Positions 20,401 through 34,487 are shown, counted from the stretch's first letter. The stretch: 64,000 bases of DNA from Diphasiastrum complanatum (GCA_029204225.1 CM055111.1:24297874-24361873), one strand, 5' to 3'. Notes: generated by a model not told the origin, from the letters alone. Program-made: numbers and translations.

Positions 20401-21429
20401 TTGACCATCATTTGCAGTGTAGATGATGTTACCTTCTCCCTCATAAGACAATAAGGATGTAAAGTATTCCTTATGTCTTGTCATGTGAGATGAGGCTCCA
20501 CTATCAATCCACCAAGGATCATTATCATCTATGTTGGCTAACAAACTTGAAGTCATAACAAGTGATTCACATGTGTTATGTTCTTCCTCATCTATTGTAA
20601 GATTTCCTTGCCTCTCTCCTTGCTCTCTTTTCTTCTTATGGCATTCATTTGCAAAATGTCCTTTTATCCCACAATAAAAGCACTTGAACTTTGACTTATT
20701 GTTCTTAGTAGAAGAGGAAGAGGAAGAGTGATCATCATGATCAAAGTTACCACCTTTGGACCATTTCCCTTTGCCTTTACCTTTGCCCTTGAATTTGCCT
20801 TTTGTGAAGAAAGCCTCTTCACCTCCACCTTGCAAGGATGCACCATCAAGCTTTGATTGCAACCTATGTTCTTCAGCCAATAAGATTTCTTGCAAGTCAA
20901 CCACACTTGGCAAGACTCTTTGAATGGCAAAACTTTGCACAAGGTTAGCATGTTCATTTAGCAAACCATTCAACATAACTTGGACTATTTCACCATCTTT
21001 TATGTTCTCATCAATGCATGCTAAATCATCACTTAGGGACTTAACTCTCAAGATAAATGCATGAGCACTTTCACCCTCTCTTTGCCTACTAGAAAATATT
21101 TGTCTCCTTAGGGTCAATACCCTAGATGTGGACTTTGATTCAAAGAGCTTCTTTAAGGCATTCCATGCCTCACTTGCACTTTGACACTTTCCAACTTCCT
21201 TGAGAAGTTCATTTGTAACATTCATTTTAATGATATGAAGAGCCCTTTTGGCCTTCTTATCAAACCTTTGTTGCTCTTGAAGTGTGAGAGGTCTCTCTTC
21301 AATTTCTGCAACTATGTCCATGAGTTCATTCAACTCAAGTAAGGACTCCATCCTCACTTTCCAAGTAGAGTAGTTTGATGAACTCAACCTTTCACTAGAC
21401 TCTAGCATGATCCCACCATTGGAAGCCAT
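17476..21429 (-). CDS. Complete copia Gag-Pol polyprotein (element C)
   Basis: One 1317-codon frame carries every expected domain: gag core (about 1-240), CCHC knuckle CFYCGIKGHFANEC (about 250-263), protease WWIDSGASSHM (Asp at about 309) and integrase HHCC (His442, His447, Cys476, Cys479). The DDE residues are in HSDIHS (505), RSDNGGEY (568) and VAERKNR (604). RT has QMDVTNAFLNG (Asp about 905), SLYGLKQAPRSWY and YVDDIIL (about 990-993). RNase H has SDSDFAGDQMDRKST, SSTEAEYKAL and LCDN. No stop, frameshift or missing key residue is visible, and the length is typical for copia. The start ATG (MASNGGIMLESSERL) is shared with element B. The last codons run into the polypurine tract and the first LTR bases, as in many copia elements. 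Confidence 0.96.
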   Translation of the reverse strand: MASNGGIMLESSERLSSSNYSTWKVRMESLLELNELMDIVAEIEERPLTLQEQQRFDKKAKRALHIIKMNVTNELLKEVGKCQSASEAWNALKKLFESKSTSRVLTLRRQIFSSRQREGESAHAFILRVKSLSDDLACIDENIKDGEIVQVMLNGLLNEHANLVQSFAIQRVLPSVVDLQEILLAEEHRLQSKLDGASLQGGGEEAFFTKGKFKGKGKGKGKWSKGGNFDHDDHSSSSSSTKNNKSKFKCFYCGIKGHFANECHKKKREQGERQGNLTIDEEEHNTCESLVMTSSLLANIDDNDPWWIDSGASSHMTRHKEYFTSLLSYEGEGNIIYTANDGQCDIKGIGTIPISLSTNRKANLENVLYIPSITKNLLSVSQMIDKGLDVEFIGDACLISKCGSLIAQGRRHGKLFKLDACVISNHEGCMAREQLTNQEVWHKRLGHPNFKSLEVMAKKELVLGLPKSLVANNSVCEHCALSKSHRLAYSRSTSRSKEAFQLVHSDIHSSSTTSNGGAKMYATFIDDFSRYTWIYLLKSKDEVFAAFVKFKNEMENQFNTKIKCLRSDNGGEYTSNRFKDFCIAHGIKREMSSPRTPQQNGVAERKNRTLCECAKAMRLHANLAKSFWGEALACANYLCNRWTSASLDGKTPHEVLYGRRPSVKHCRIFGCTCFVNITLDDRTKEDPSSKKGVFVGYSEVSKAYKVYIPSTKKVVISRDVIFHEENVSNVVDVDVDVPTNHHDVQDVLDEDGDATPKQTSRKTQRQRAKPSRLTYDEKGKQVVDNSNFAFLTSFDEPTCVGEAIQKKEWIQAMDHEHQALIKSNTWRLVKLPKDKKAIGCKWIFKIKTNQDGSINKYKARLVAKGYAQEYGIDYDETFAPVAKMVTIRILISLATLYDWDMWQMDVTNAFLNGDLEEDIYMEQPEGYVSHDEPNHVCYLQKSLYGLKQAPRSWYAKLNSFLLSQNFVMSEYDHSLYFRLNENDITLLLIYVDDIILSGGNNLDIDEIKMALKREFEIQDLGKLHYILGIEIIRTSKSTFICQEKYVNSILKRFHMEDCKVVSTPMESNVKLTTRSNERSFKDITLYRKLIGSLIWLTITRPDLSFVVGKLSQFMQDPSEAHWKLGKRVLRYISGSRDFGILYGGTTPNLCGFSDSDFAGDQMDRKSTSAFAIYLGDGVVSWLSKKQPTISLSSTEAEYKALTTCTKEILWIKRMLLDLHLLEPEKTPIILCDNLSAQSLASNPVFHARSKHIEIAHHFVRDQVIAKEVELQHVSSKECVADIFTKPLGKDLYLMHRSNLGMCSKTMLKLASNVEEGV
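17481..17490 (-). promoter_or_regulatory. Element C polypurine tract
   Basis: On the minus strand this reads GAAGAGGGAG, directly before the 3' LTR, identical to the tract of element B. Confidence 0.8.
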
Positions 21430-21559
21430 GATTCTAATGTTTCTTCAACTTTTAGGTTCTGTCCTAAAGCACTTAGCACTCACTTTTCTCTCAACAAATG
21501 ATAGATAAAGAGATCTATGAAGATTTAGGACCCTAAAACACTTCTATCTTGAACCTAGA

Positions 21560-22090
21560 TGGTTTCCAAGCATAGAAAGGAAGATTGAAACACATGCAAC
21601 ACTTTGCACACACTAAGAATGGATTACAAAATCAAACCAACCTGAACACACTCTTGCTTAAGCTCTCAAACTTTCCAGCAAGTGACCAAATCAAGTTATG
21701 GTGTGAAGAGTTACTTGCATTCTTAGAAAATACCCAAAACTAGGATGCCAAGATTACCTAGTAATGAACAAACTTGATCAACATATGATCAACACACTAA
21801 GATATTGATTCAACCTGTAAAACCACATGTAAACCACACTTCTAAAAGTTTATAAACTCCAGCAAGTGATAAATACAAGATTTAGAGGTGAATGAATGAG
21901 CACACTTAGTGAATCACAAGACTAGCTTCACTATCTTGTCAAATCTTGGTGTTTAGATGTAGATCTAAGATCACTTCACATGAGAATGTTCCTCAACCTG
22001 TTAAGAACCTGAAAACACACTTGCATAATGGTTAACACCTTCCAGCAAATGCTCCAATCAAATTACATAATGAGAGTTACTTACATGCTC
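21560..22090 (-). repeat. Three degenerate ~183-bp repeats in the element C leader
   Basis: Same array as in the element B leader, read on the minus strand, with nearly identical sequence. See 10540-11060. Confidence 0.5.
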
Positions 22091-22589
22091 AACAAAGTAC
22101 ACCAAAAATTATGCCAAAATTGATGACAATCTTTACAATATGCTCTTCACAATGGAGCTTACAATATGTTCACCCAAAAAAGGGGATCTTTCATCCAAAT
22201 GGGAGCTTTGCTCAGCCTTTAGGAGAATTACAACTCACTCAAAAGAGCATTTGTCATCCACTTAAGGAGAAGTTTCATCCACTTAAGGAGAGTGTTCATC
22301 CAAGAATGGAGATTGTCAACAATAGGATTGAAAAGAACATTGTTAGTATTGAATATGCACAAGCCTCACAATCACAAATGATTAGGTGTTATGATCTGAT
22401 CCAAAATAGTTTCTTTTCAGCCTCTGATCTTCAATAGACCTGAAATATGCTTTTGATCCACAAGTTCAACTCACAAAACAAAGGTTAGTAAGATTTGATC
22501 AACAAAGCAATGCAAAATCATGCTAGAACTTGATCAAACATCCAAATATCACCAAAAATGGAATACTTACTGTAAATAGAAGCCAACCA

Positions 22590-22601
22590 GCTCTGATACC
22601 A
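22590..22601 (-). promoter_or_regulatory. Element C primer-binding site (initiator-Met tRNA)
   Basis: On the minus strand TGGTATCAGAGC directly follows the 5' LTR. Confidence 0.92.
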
Positions 22602-23256
22602 TGTGAAAAATACAGATCCTAAGTGGATCTAAACTCCAAGATCATTGGCTTGAATGCTTGCACTCCAAACTACATAAGCTAGGAATTGGCAACACATTCT
22701 ATGCTACCTAGAATGCAAAGAACTTGATCAAAAAGCATTTATCACAAATGGAAACTTCCATAAACATCAAGTGCGGCCCAAAATAGCATTATACAGTCCA
22801 TAATACATCAGCCTATCACTTTTGGAAAGCACCTAAGATCATACACAATAGCTTGAAGACAATACACACAACAATGCTCTCAATGGAGGAAGAAACAATG
22901 ACAATGATCTATTGATCTCAATGAAGCATACAAAAGGTTTCTCCAACCTGTTCTCCACGACTTCCCTACTATTTATGGATGAGGAAGATGACTCTCTCTC
23001 CTCTCTCTAGAAGGTACTTGACCCTAGATATTCCCTATATAGGAAAAATAGCTAAAAATGGCTTATATGACCAAAATACATCAAAATGGTCTCATTTTGA
23101 AGGGTATGAAGTTTGACACTTCATCATACTGAAAAAATACAGTAAATAAAAACATTGTGGCCTGGTTCACACGTGCAAAACTCCAGAACCAAAACTATTT
23201 ACAATTTTAGCCAATTTAGGCCTCAAACTAGCTAGGAAATGTTGACAATTTTCACA
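22602..23256 (-). repeat. Element C 5' LTR
   Basis: 655-bp repeat of 16826-17480, with one substitution seen. TGGTA follows at 23257-23261. Confidence 0.95.
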
Positions 23257-23506
23257 TGGTACCCCAAGTTGTTAGAGTTAATAGCTTGCAGTTGATTAAA
23301 TAGATTTTGCATTTGTTTATCCTGTTGTTTATTGCTTTGATGAAGTTCTAAAACTGCCTTGCCTAAGGTTTGCAACAGTTTTTCTGAGTCTAGGGTGTCA
23401 TCACTGCCGGGTGAGGCCGGCTGAATTTCCGTATTTCCCCCATTACTTCCAAGTGATGCCGGGTGAATCTTGGTAGCACCCCCTCCAAAATTTCATCAGT
23501 ATCCAT
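23257..23506 (-). pseudogene. Gypsy gag N-terminal part, split off by element C
   Basis: The minus strand encodes a gag start (ATG at 23504-23506, MDTDEIL), then a low-complexity stretch and a helical region (KLLQTLGKAVLELHQ, QMQNLFNQLQAI) ending in NNLG. It joins YQPKIFFGDKKF across the target site at 16825. A small phase break lies near 23480. It belongs to the same gypsy copy as 15077-16825. No matching LTR or primer site was identified further right. Confidence 0.7.
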
Positions 23507-25085
<1,579 letters not shown>

Positions 25086-25443
25086 TGTTGCTTACTCCGT
25101 CGGATTCCATGTATCTCTTCTAAAGAGGAGTTTGGGAGAACACTCAACTACAACTGCCACCCTACCACCATTGGATCATGAGGGTAATATGGTTCTGGAA
25201 CCAACCAAAATTGCTGGATATCGGGACAATGTATTGCGGAATGGGAAGCTAGTCAAAGAATATCTAATTCGTTGGAAGAACCTTCCTGATGAAGACAATT
25301 CTTGGGTCAACAGCTCGTTATCCTAGAATAGCCACAGCTATTACCATGAAGCTATTGGAAACAACATTCTCCATCGATACAATTTGAAATGTATCATTAG
25401 AGCTACTAAGCAGATGTCTTCATTTTTGAGGACAAAAATGTTT
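25086..25443 (+). pseudogene. Ty3/gypsy pol tail with chromodomain-like region
   Basis: The plus strand encodes FHVSLLKRSLGEHS, the motif that follows gypsy integrase, then VLEPTKIAGYRDNVLRNGK and a chromodomain-like KEYLIRWKNLPDEDNSWV. The frame stops at 25326, short of the normal end, and the tail up to the purine tract survives as FLRTKMF in another frame. Integrase and the other enzymes are absent. An LTR follows directly, which confirms the orientation. The related minus-strand copy at 37706-38078 shares the SSFLRT.MFK ending. Confidence 0.78.
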
Positions 25444-25451
25444 AAGGGGAG
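25444..25451 (+). promoter_or_regulatory. Gypsy polypurine tract
   Basis: AAGGGGAG lies directly before the LTR start TGTCATG. Confidence 0.7.
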
Positions 25452-25982
25452 TGTCATGTACTTTTAGTACATCCATGCTTATACATGCAAGATAATATCC
25501 AATGTAAGCTTTGTAGGCCCAAAAGGAGCTATTAGCCTTAAGAACAAGGCGGTTCTCTCTTTAGGCCCTTCAAAGTAATTAATAAGGATAATAGGCCACA
25601 AAGGGCCCAAAGTAGGCTAAATACTACTTAACAAGGGCTAACTATCCTTCAAGATAGTTATGTTTAGTTAAGTAAGAGCGTTGTCTATAACTAGGCAAGA
25701 TTTTTGAATCTTTTGGCTCATTTGCAAGTGAGAGTTTCTTGCTTCCTCCTTGTGAATGTGAGCCATAGGGATTTCCATTGCTAGGTCTCATGTGGCCTAT
25801 CTACATGAATCCATGCTCATTTACATTGCTTTGTACTCTTCTTTTCATTTCTATTGTGATTCTATGGAGATCTTTGTATTTCTAGCTTTCTATGGATATG
25901 CTATCTTAAATGCTTTGTACTTTTCTTGCTATTACCTTTACCTCCATTGTAATTGCTATTAGTTTAGATTTGGCACATGACA
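25452..25982 (+). repeat. Gypsy 3' LTR (531 bp)
   Basis: The LTR starts TGTCATG and ends CATGACA, a perfect 7-bp terminal inverted pair. A homologous LTR lies in the minus direction at 37166-37705. No 5' LTR partner was found within the window in this orientation. Confidence 0.85.
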
Positions 25983-27761
25983 GAGCCAATGCCTCCTATT
26001 CACTTCGATGAGCCTGATTTTGGAGGGCTTGTAGATGACACTCCTTCTGGACAATATGATTAAGGAGCTTTTGTAGAGAAACAAAAAGACAAAAGAGGAT
26101 GTTGAAAAAGATGATCAGCTATTAGACGTCTAAATATTGAAGTTAAAGAGATAATTACACTATATAGTTAAAGTTCATTTGTGCGAAAATATTGGTTTGC
26201 AATATAGTTAAGTTTTATAAAGCTTGTTACTTGAATTTGTTAGAAAACTTGTATTTTGGTTAAAGAAATCTTTGAAAGTGTGCTTAAGTTTTGAAAGTTA
26301 TTTTGATAGATAGAAGTCGACAATATTTATATTTCAGTTATATTTCAATTTGTTGAAAAAATAAATTTGGATATTAAAGATGTTTCAGTTATCTTTCAAT
26401 TTGTTGAAAAAATAAAATTTGGATATGAAAGATTTTCAATGTCTTTAAAAAATGTATATTCCATGTAAATTTTTGAAGCTATGTGTTATTAAATGAAAGA
26501 TGTTTTTGTAACTTGCATGAAGCTGCTCACGTAGCTCATTATTATCATTAAATTTGAACATATTTTGTACCTACTTGTTGACCAAGTTACAAATATAATC
26601 AAATTTGAATATATCAATAAAATAGTTTGATATAAAAAGTATGTTCGCTTCATATTAAAAAAATACAATATATAACTATGCTATTAAAATTTATTTTGTT
26701 GTTGATATAATTTTTAAAAAGACATATTCTCTAAATAGAAATCAAATAACCTATGTGAATATGTGATTGCAATGGAAATAGACATATTCTGTAACAAATC
26801 AAAAAATTAGTACAAAGTGAAGATGCTCAATCAACTTAAAGTTTGCTTATGGTAAACTTGCAAAGCCCACATATGACATTTTAGTCAATAATTGACACAA
26901 ACCAACACATGTCACTTATTTCAATTTAAGGGAATTTAAGAAAACCTAAATGTATTGTTGGATGCCTATGATGGTTTTTTGTTGACTTTCTTGTTGATCA
27001 CTTTGATTATAATATGGTATGAGATCCCATGGCTCTACAAAATTTTGAAAAGGATAATTGTTCACAAGAGTTTCATCATTAAAAGCATGGAAAAGCAACT
27101 ATCATTTTTGTGACCAAGAGATACGTTATGTACTACATATAGCGGGAACTTTCACAAGAAGACTGATGACAATTGAAGGCATGGGACCAACATAGATGAT
27201 ATGAAAAATGCATAATAGAGGGCCTATGACCCTATAAGGCACGCATAAGTATGGCAACCCTATAAGGCAAGAGTTTTGCCATAAATGGCGCCCATTTGGT
27301 AGAGGTGCAAACAAAACCGCATGGGATGGTACTTGACATTGGGGGCCCTTTAGGGGTGATAAAGAGCATTTGACAAGTTACAACAAGCCCATTAGGGCGT
27401 AAAAAAATGGGGAAACCATCGTAAAGGTCTCTAAATAAATCATTTCTCTTAAGTAAAGGATATTACTAACTCTTGCCCAACATAGGTCCAAGATGTGCTA
27501 TAAAAGAAATTGTATGTCATTCTCTTTGACATATCAATATAAATGAGCACTTCAAATTTTTGCCCTCTATATAACATAATCATGGGCATATAAAATTCTT
27601 ATTGTGGACATGTAAATATATGCAAAGACTCATTTATCACTTTGGAAGAAGGCCTTATGCTTTGTCATCACTCAATAAAAAGAAAGCTTCCAAGAGCCGA
27701 ATCAATAACTCTAGGTTGAGTGACAACTCAAAGATGAAAGTCATAAACATGTTGGCTCCAA
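25983..27761. other. AT-rich region, no gene recognised
   Basis: Strongly AT-rich, with short near-duplicate phrases such as TTCAATTTGTTGAAAAAATAAA at about 26345 and 26395. No supported coding sequence or element ends. Confidence 0.5.
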
Positions 27762-27965
27762 GCATACCTCCCAATGTGAATATGAGGTTGATGAGGAATT
27801 CAAAGTTGTGTTCAAAGAGAAATTGCGTTCAAGGCATACCTCCAAATGTGGATATGAGGTTGATGGGGAATTCAAAGTTGTGTTCATAGAGAAATTGGGT
27901 TAGAGACATACCTCCAAATGTGGATATGAGGGTGATAAGGAGCTGAAGAAGTGTTCAAAGAAAAG
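27762..27965. repeat. 72-bp tandem repeat, about 2.8 copies
   Basis: Units start at 27762, 27834 and 27906 with CATACCTCCxAATGTGxATATG. The first two are nearly identical, and the third decays in its second half. The 72-bp period is a multiple of three, so the plus-strand frame through it repeats every 24 residues. That frame has no other support as a gene. Confidence 0.85.
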
Positions 27966-29889
<1,924 letters not shown>

Positions 29890-30325
29890 AAAACATCTAT
29901 CAGTCCATCCAATGCAACACATGCATGTGAGTTGCATATGTACCACTAGAATACAAGTAATTTGCATGTGCTACATGCACATACATATAGATACATGCAA
30001 TTCCATATAAGAAGAGTTGAACATATATGTATAGATTAGAAAATTTGCTATAGAATTAGAGTAGTGAGGGTTTGCAAGGAGCTACTCTAGACTATCTTTG
30101 TCATTGTAGTAGAATGAAGTTTCAAGAAAAGGTTGGTAAAAATATTGTTCTCCACCATGGCATCAATTGTTGTAAGAGCAATTGTAGGAAGCATCACTAT
30201 CTTGGTTATTGTACATTGATTTTTTGGCTTCTTAATGTCGATAGAGGCTTGTGACCCTTAAGTTAGGAGATGCAAGAGTTTTATGGTTGTACCAATGGGT
30301 GTGGTGAAAACTCTCTCTTACTAGA
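29890..30325. other. No gene recognised
   Basis: Flank between the TC repeat and a copia fragment. It may include decayed copia sequence, but no motif is clear. Confidence 0.4.
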
Positions 30326-30590
30326 ATGCAACTACTATTTTGTAACAATGATAAAGAATTCTTGGCAAAAGAGATAAGAAATGGCTATCTATACAAATTA
30401 ACTCATGTATATGCTTCAAAATTAGAAGCTATGATTTTAGAGACCATTCTATTCAACAAGAATAGCTTGTGGCACAAAAGACTCGATCATCTCAATATGC
30501 ACATCATTTAGTATATGTTTAACAATAATGTAGTCAAAGGTCTTGACCAGATTTTTACATATGAAAACATGTGAAGAATGCCTCTAGACT
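30326..30590 (+). pseudogene. Copia GAG-pre-integrase fragment
   Basis: The plus strand encodes NGYLYKLTHVYAS followed by SLWHKRLDHLNM, the pre-integrase part with the first zinc-binding His residues; copia normally has LGHLN here. A stop follows at 30511, and the downstream Cys pair is only faintly recognisable. It is an isolated remnant: no LTR, gag or RT of this copy was found nearby. Confidence 0.75.
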
Positions 30591-32728
30591 CCATATACTC
30601 TTAATCTCTATCAACTCTTTTGTTGAAAATCAATATTGCACTCAACAACACAACAAACATTATACAATTGATCTTTAAGATTAGTCTTCACAACCCCAAA
30701 CTTATTTAAAATGATATGAATTGAATCTTAAACTATTGATGCCAAAATCCAAACAAAAAAACATATGCATATGCATATGCACACTTTGCCTAAAAGATGA
30801 ACAAAACATTTGATAAACATTAAATACATATTAATGTAAATTCTGTAGAACATCAACCGACATTCAAATAGCTCACTTATTGATTCTGTTCATAGATGCA
30901 AGTAGTTCCGTCTCAGCCTCCCTAGTGGGTTCTATAAAAGAGGCACACACAAGAACATGATAGCTAATATCCAACATGAAATCCTTGTGAGTAGCTTCCA
31001 TCGAGACCTACTTACCTATGATTTTCATCCCAACAAATCAATATACAACTGCACATATCGCTCCAAAATGGATTTTCATGCACACTCTAATTGAATTTGT
31101 TGCCCAATGTTTCCCAAATTGGATTCCAAAAAGTCTTGGCATAATCCTTTACCGTCACATGTTTGCTTGAAGACCTTTACAATGAAAGGACAAAATCACC
31201 TTTCTAAATTGTGTAACATTCTCTCTTGTATGTTTATTTTAAAGTCAGTCATTGTTTCCCAATTGTGCAAATTGTTTCATTAGAAAATATTCTGCATAAT
31301 GGAATCAATGGGAGAGGGCTCGAATGATGTAATTTTAACTCCTCTAAGAGCACATATAATATGTCCAAGTGAAATGACAGCGGAACAACATTATCTGGTT
31401 TTCTACCTTTCTTTTGCATGTTCTCTGCATTGTCAATGGCCTCATTTTCTATAGGTCTGTAGGTATATCTCTCACATCCAAAACCCCATCTACTACATCT
31501 ACCACCTCATTCTCCATGACAAAACATGTTGTCCCCTCCAAATCAACAATATCTTCTTGCATGATAGTCAATTAATATCCTATTAAAAGCCACCAAAGTA
31601 AATAAAATAAATTTCAAGCAAAAATCAAATCACAATTCAAAAAAAAAAAATCTATAATAAAGCACACTTGCATATCCTTGATGCTAAAATTTCTCTTTTC
31701 ATAGCGCATCCGAGGAAGCTTTTTTTAAAAAAAAAACACACATACTGGATACTAAAATCTCCCTTCTTCTTTTGAGAATTGCTTAAAGCTTACTCTGACA
31801 ACTAAAGGCCATCGTAGGCATATATACATGAAGTCTTCTCCTTGGGGCAGTCTTGCATGGCAAGGCTGTTGTCGACGAGACCAAGTCTCACCAAGTGTGC
31901 CGCTACAAGGAACACGCATGGTATATTGTACCCAACACTAAGCCAAGTGTACATTGACAAAAACAAAAAGTACTGTACCGATGCAACAAACTTAAGCTTT
32001 CAATTCTAACAAAGGGTACATGGTGTCATTAAGGGCTAAGTATATAGCTGGTTCAAGGGGTATTGTTTCAAAAAGACATGAAATATCTTATAAGGATCTT
32101 GGATTTAAGTGGGGTGCTCATGGTCACTTGCAGTCAAATTTGTAGTCCTTGATGTTTATTTAAAGTATAATGGTTCATTAGTCATTGTTTATGGTCCAAT
32201 GTCAAATCTCCTTGCACTTTTATTCAAAATGGGACCTTTTGCAACCCTCTTTTATATGGTGTCTCATCAAATGCCTCCATGGTGTAGTTGATGAGGTGGT
32301 GGTTTCTAGCATCGTTGATGATATGAATTCAAATTTTCTCAAGTCTCCTCATATGCATCTTTCAATGTTGTCTTGCTTGTCATTTTGATTAGAGGCCTTG
32401 AATGTTGAGATCTTGAATCCTGGTGAATTGCAATAAGTACCGGACAATAAAGTGGCTAGAAAAGCATCATTTCTTGGGGAGAAACTCCATTCTATGCAAA
32501 ATCTTCACCATTATATAGCTTGGAGCTAGTAACGGCCAAAATCACTAAATTTGCCTTTTTTTGAAGCCCGTAAGGGATCAAAGCCAAGTTTGGTGTTGGT
32601 GAAGCCAAGTTTGGTTGTTGGTGACTCCTGTAGTAGGTAGCTTGAATTCTTCTAGACAAGGTCTAGAGTGTGGCATTGTGTTCGTTTCACATTAAGAAAT
32701 AATTTTTTGAGCACATACGATTGGTTTT
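30591..32728. other. No gene recognised
   Basis: About 2.1 kb without convincing coding sequence. It contains a short ATATGC array near 30764-30782 and several A-rich runs. It may contain leader or LTR sequence of the gag fragment that follows, but I could not define ends. Confidence 0.45.
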
Positions 32729-33130
32729 TTGAAGCCATGTCTCATTTGGGAGAAGTCATGCTTGGAGAGGAGCAAGCTAGATGGTGTTTCCAATTATAGC
32801 TTCAAAATATCCAAGCCTAAGAACATTCTCATGGAGAAGGAACTTTGGGAGGTCATTACTGGTGAAGTAGCCTACCGAACGATAGAAGCCGAAGTGGAAG
32901 CATACAACAAAAAGGCGAGGAGAGCTCTCATCATTCTCAATTTTTCTGTCAAGGACCATGTGATAGTACATATAAGCGATGCTACTACTCCAAGACAAGA
33001 ATGGAATGCACTCAGAAGATAGTACAAGACTATGAATTCTTCACACATATTGAATCTAAGAAGCAAGATTATGAACATGAAAATGGAGCCCAATGAAAAT
33101 ATGACAAGCTATTTCATTGGAGGGCACATG
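32729..33130 (+). pseudogene. Copia gag fragment
   Basis: The plus strand encodes a gag N-terminal half: SKLDGVSNYSFKISK, ILMEKELWEVITG, KKARRALIILNFSVKDHVIVHISDATTP and EWNALRR. After a TAG at 33020 homology continues (NSSHILNLRSKIMNMKMEPNE). It is clearly related to the gag at 53347-53748, which has the same KDHVITHISDAT block. No zinc knuckle, protease or other domain follows, so this is a dead piece. Confidence 0.82.
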
Positions 33131-33993
33131 CATGGAAATATCTTTGATCCACTTGAAGAGTTTGAAGGTCTTTTAGATTTTGACACACATTGACTAGGTT
33201 TCATAGTTAGAGATTGTGTAGACAATCTTGACTCTTGACATATTTAAGTTTGTTTCTATATGCATGAAACCTTCACATTTATGACACTTTTAAGAATCCC
33301 TTCAAGATTTCTATGACGTCAAGCCACAATAACTCTTCTCCACAAAATAATGCATTTCATAAATACAATGGCAGTGTACCTCAAAGGAATTCTTTGAGTA
33401 TTGGGAAATAAATTCCTTATCGAACTTTCATTGGAAAATATTGCCATAAAAAATGGTGAGGCCGCATTTTTATGACATAATGACCCAATGGAAAGGTGAG
33501 TGGAAAATCCCATTTCCTTGTGTAAAGTATTTAATTACCAATGCTACTCAAAATGGCAAGTATGACCTCCGTGAGACTTTTTGAAAATTTAGATAAAAGT
33601 CAAAGCACCACGAATCTTTTGTTTAAATTGGGTGTGCTACATCTCATCACCCTTCATTAGCCGACTCACCAACTCTTCACTTTTCCGATCTGCTGCAATC
33701 ATTTGGCAGACTCCCACGGACATCATCATAGTTTATGCACTGTTATTTTTAATGCCAGGATTTGGATTAATCTTAGCTTTACTGCAAGCTTCGCTCTTGT
33801 TTAAGCCTACTTTTGTTTAAACTTCCCCTTCCGGGTGTATATATCTTTTTCATCAATGTATCTACTACTTTTTCCTATGAATAAATGAAGCGCGGTGATT
33901 GTGACTTGGCTTAGCCCTTTGACTCAATGGTCTTTGAAGAATTTAAGACTCCTCAACAATGTGTAGTGTATCACCTAAGAGCAAGTGCATGGT
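33131..33993. other. No gene recognised
   Basis: Mixed sequence between the gag remnant and the hairpin. A 62-codon frame near 33632 looks hydrophobic but has no other support. Confidence 0.4.
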
Positions 33994-34066
33994 CGGAGAT
34001 CTCAGGGTAGGATATCCTACCACCATTTTGGAGAGATGGTGCTCCAAAATGGTGGTGTTATCTCCC
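33994..34066. repeat. Hairpin-forming inverted repeat upstream of the AAA-ATPase gene
   Basis: A perfect 15-bp stem (34019-34033 with 34042-34056, ACCACCATTTTGGAG) closes on an 8-base loop. Outside it GGAGAT/ATCTCC at the two ends can also pair, and a 14-bp palindrome (GTAGGATATCCTAC) ends in the left arm. It may be the core of a small foldback transposon; no target duplication was identified. Confidence 0.6.
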
Positions 34067-34217
34067 ATCTTAGTTAGATGGTTGTTACACTATTTGTGTT
34101 AGTCAGGAGTGAAGGTGAACAATATGCTCCCCGATCACTATCTAATATCAGATACTCTATCATATACAATCAATTAAGAGGCTTAAAAATAGGCTGAAGA
34201 GAAAGTAGCTACACGAG

Positions 34218-34224
34218 TATATAA
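34218..34224 (+). promoter_or_regulatory. Possible TATA box for the AAA-ATPase gene
   Basis: TATATAA lies about 265 bp before the start codon, in the right orientation. A GT microsatellite lies between it and the gene. No other promoter evidence. Confidence 0.35.
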
Positions 34225-34425
34225 CGTGCTGCACACGCATACTTTTTGGTGATGTATACCTGTAATTGTTTATAATCCGTCAATGATCAAGTCAATGAAA
34301 GTGTTTGTGGAATTGGCAAATTTCTGTAACCACAAGGAAATAAAAAAGGATACAGATTCCAGAAAGAAAAAACAGAAACAGATCGATCACATAGAGAGAT
34401 CGATCGGTGAGAGCACGGTATGGTC

Positions 34426-34453
34426 TTTGTGTGTGTGTGTGTGTGTGTGTGTG
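34426..34453. repeat. (GT)n microsatellite in the presumed 5' UTR
   Basis: About 13-14 GT units, ending 35 bp before the ATG at 34488. Confidence 0.9.
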
Positions 34454-34487
34454 CATGTAGGTAAAGGGTGCAGACCAGAGTGCAAAG

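Larger units (their letters stand above)
16826..23256 (-). mobile_element. Element C: intact, young Ty1/copia LTR retrotransposon
   Basis: This complete 6.4-kb element lies on the minus strand. Its LTRs are 655 bp (16826-17480 and 22602-23256), bounded by TGTGAAAA/TTTTCACA, with target duplication TGGTA on both sides (16821-16825 and 23257-23261). Comparing the LTRs by eye I find one difference (17260 C versus the matching T at about 23035), so it inserted very recently. It has a perfect primer site, a polypurine tract, and one uninterrupted 1317-codon gag-pol with all catalytic motifs. By structure it could be autonomous and could supply enzymes for element B. It landed in the gag of an older gypsy element, whose reading frame resumes across the target site. 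Confidence 0.97.
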
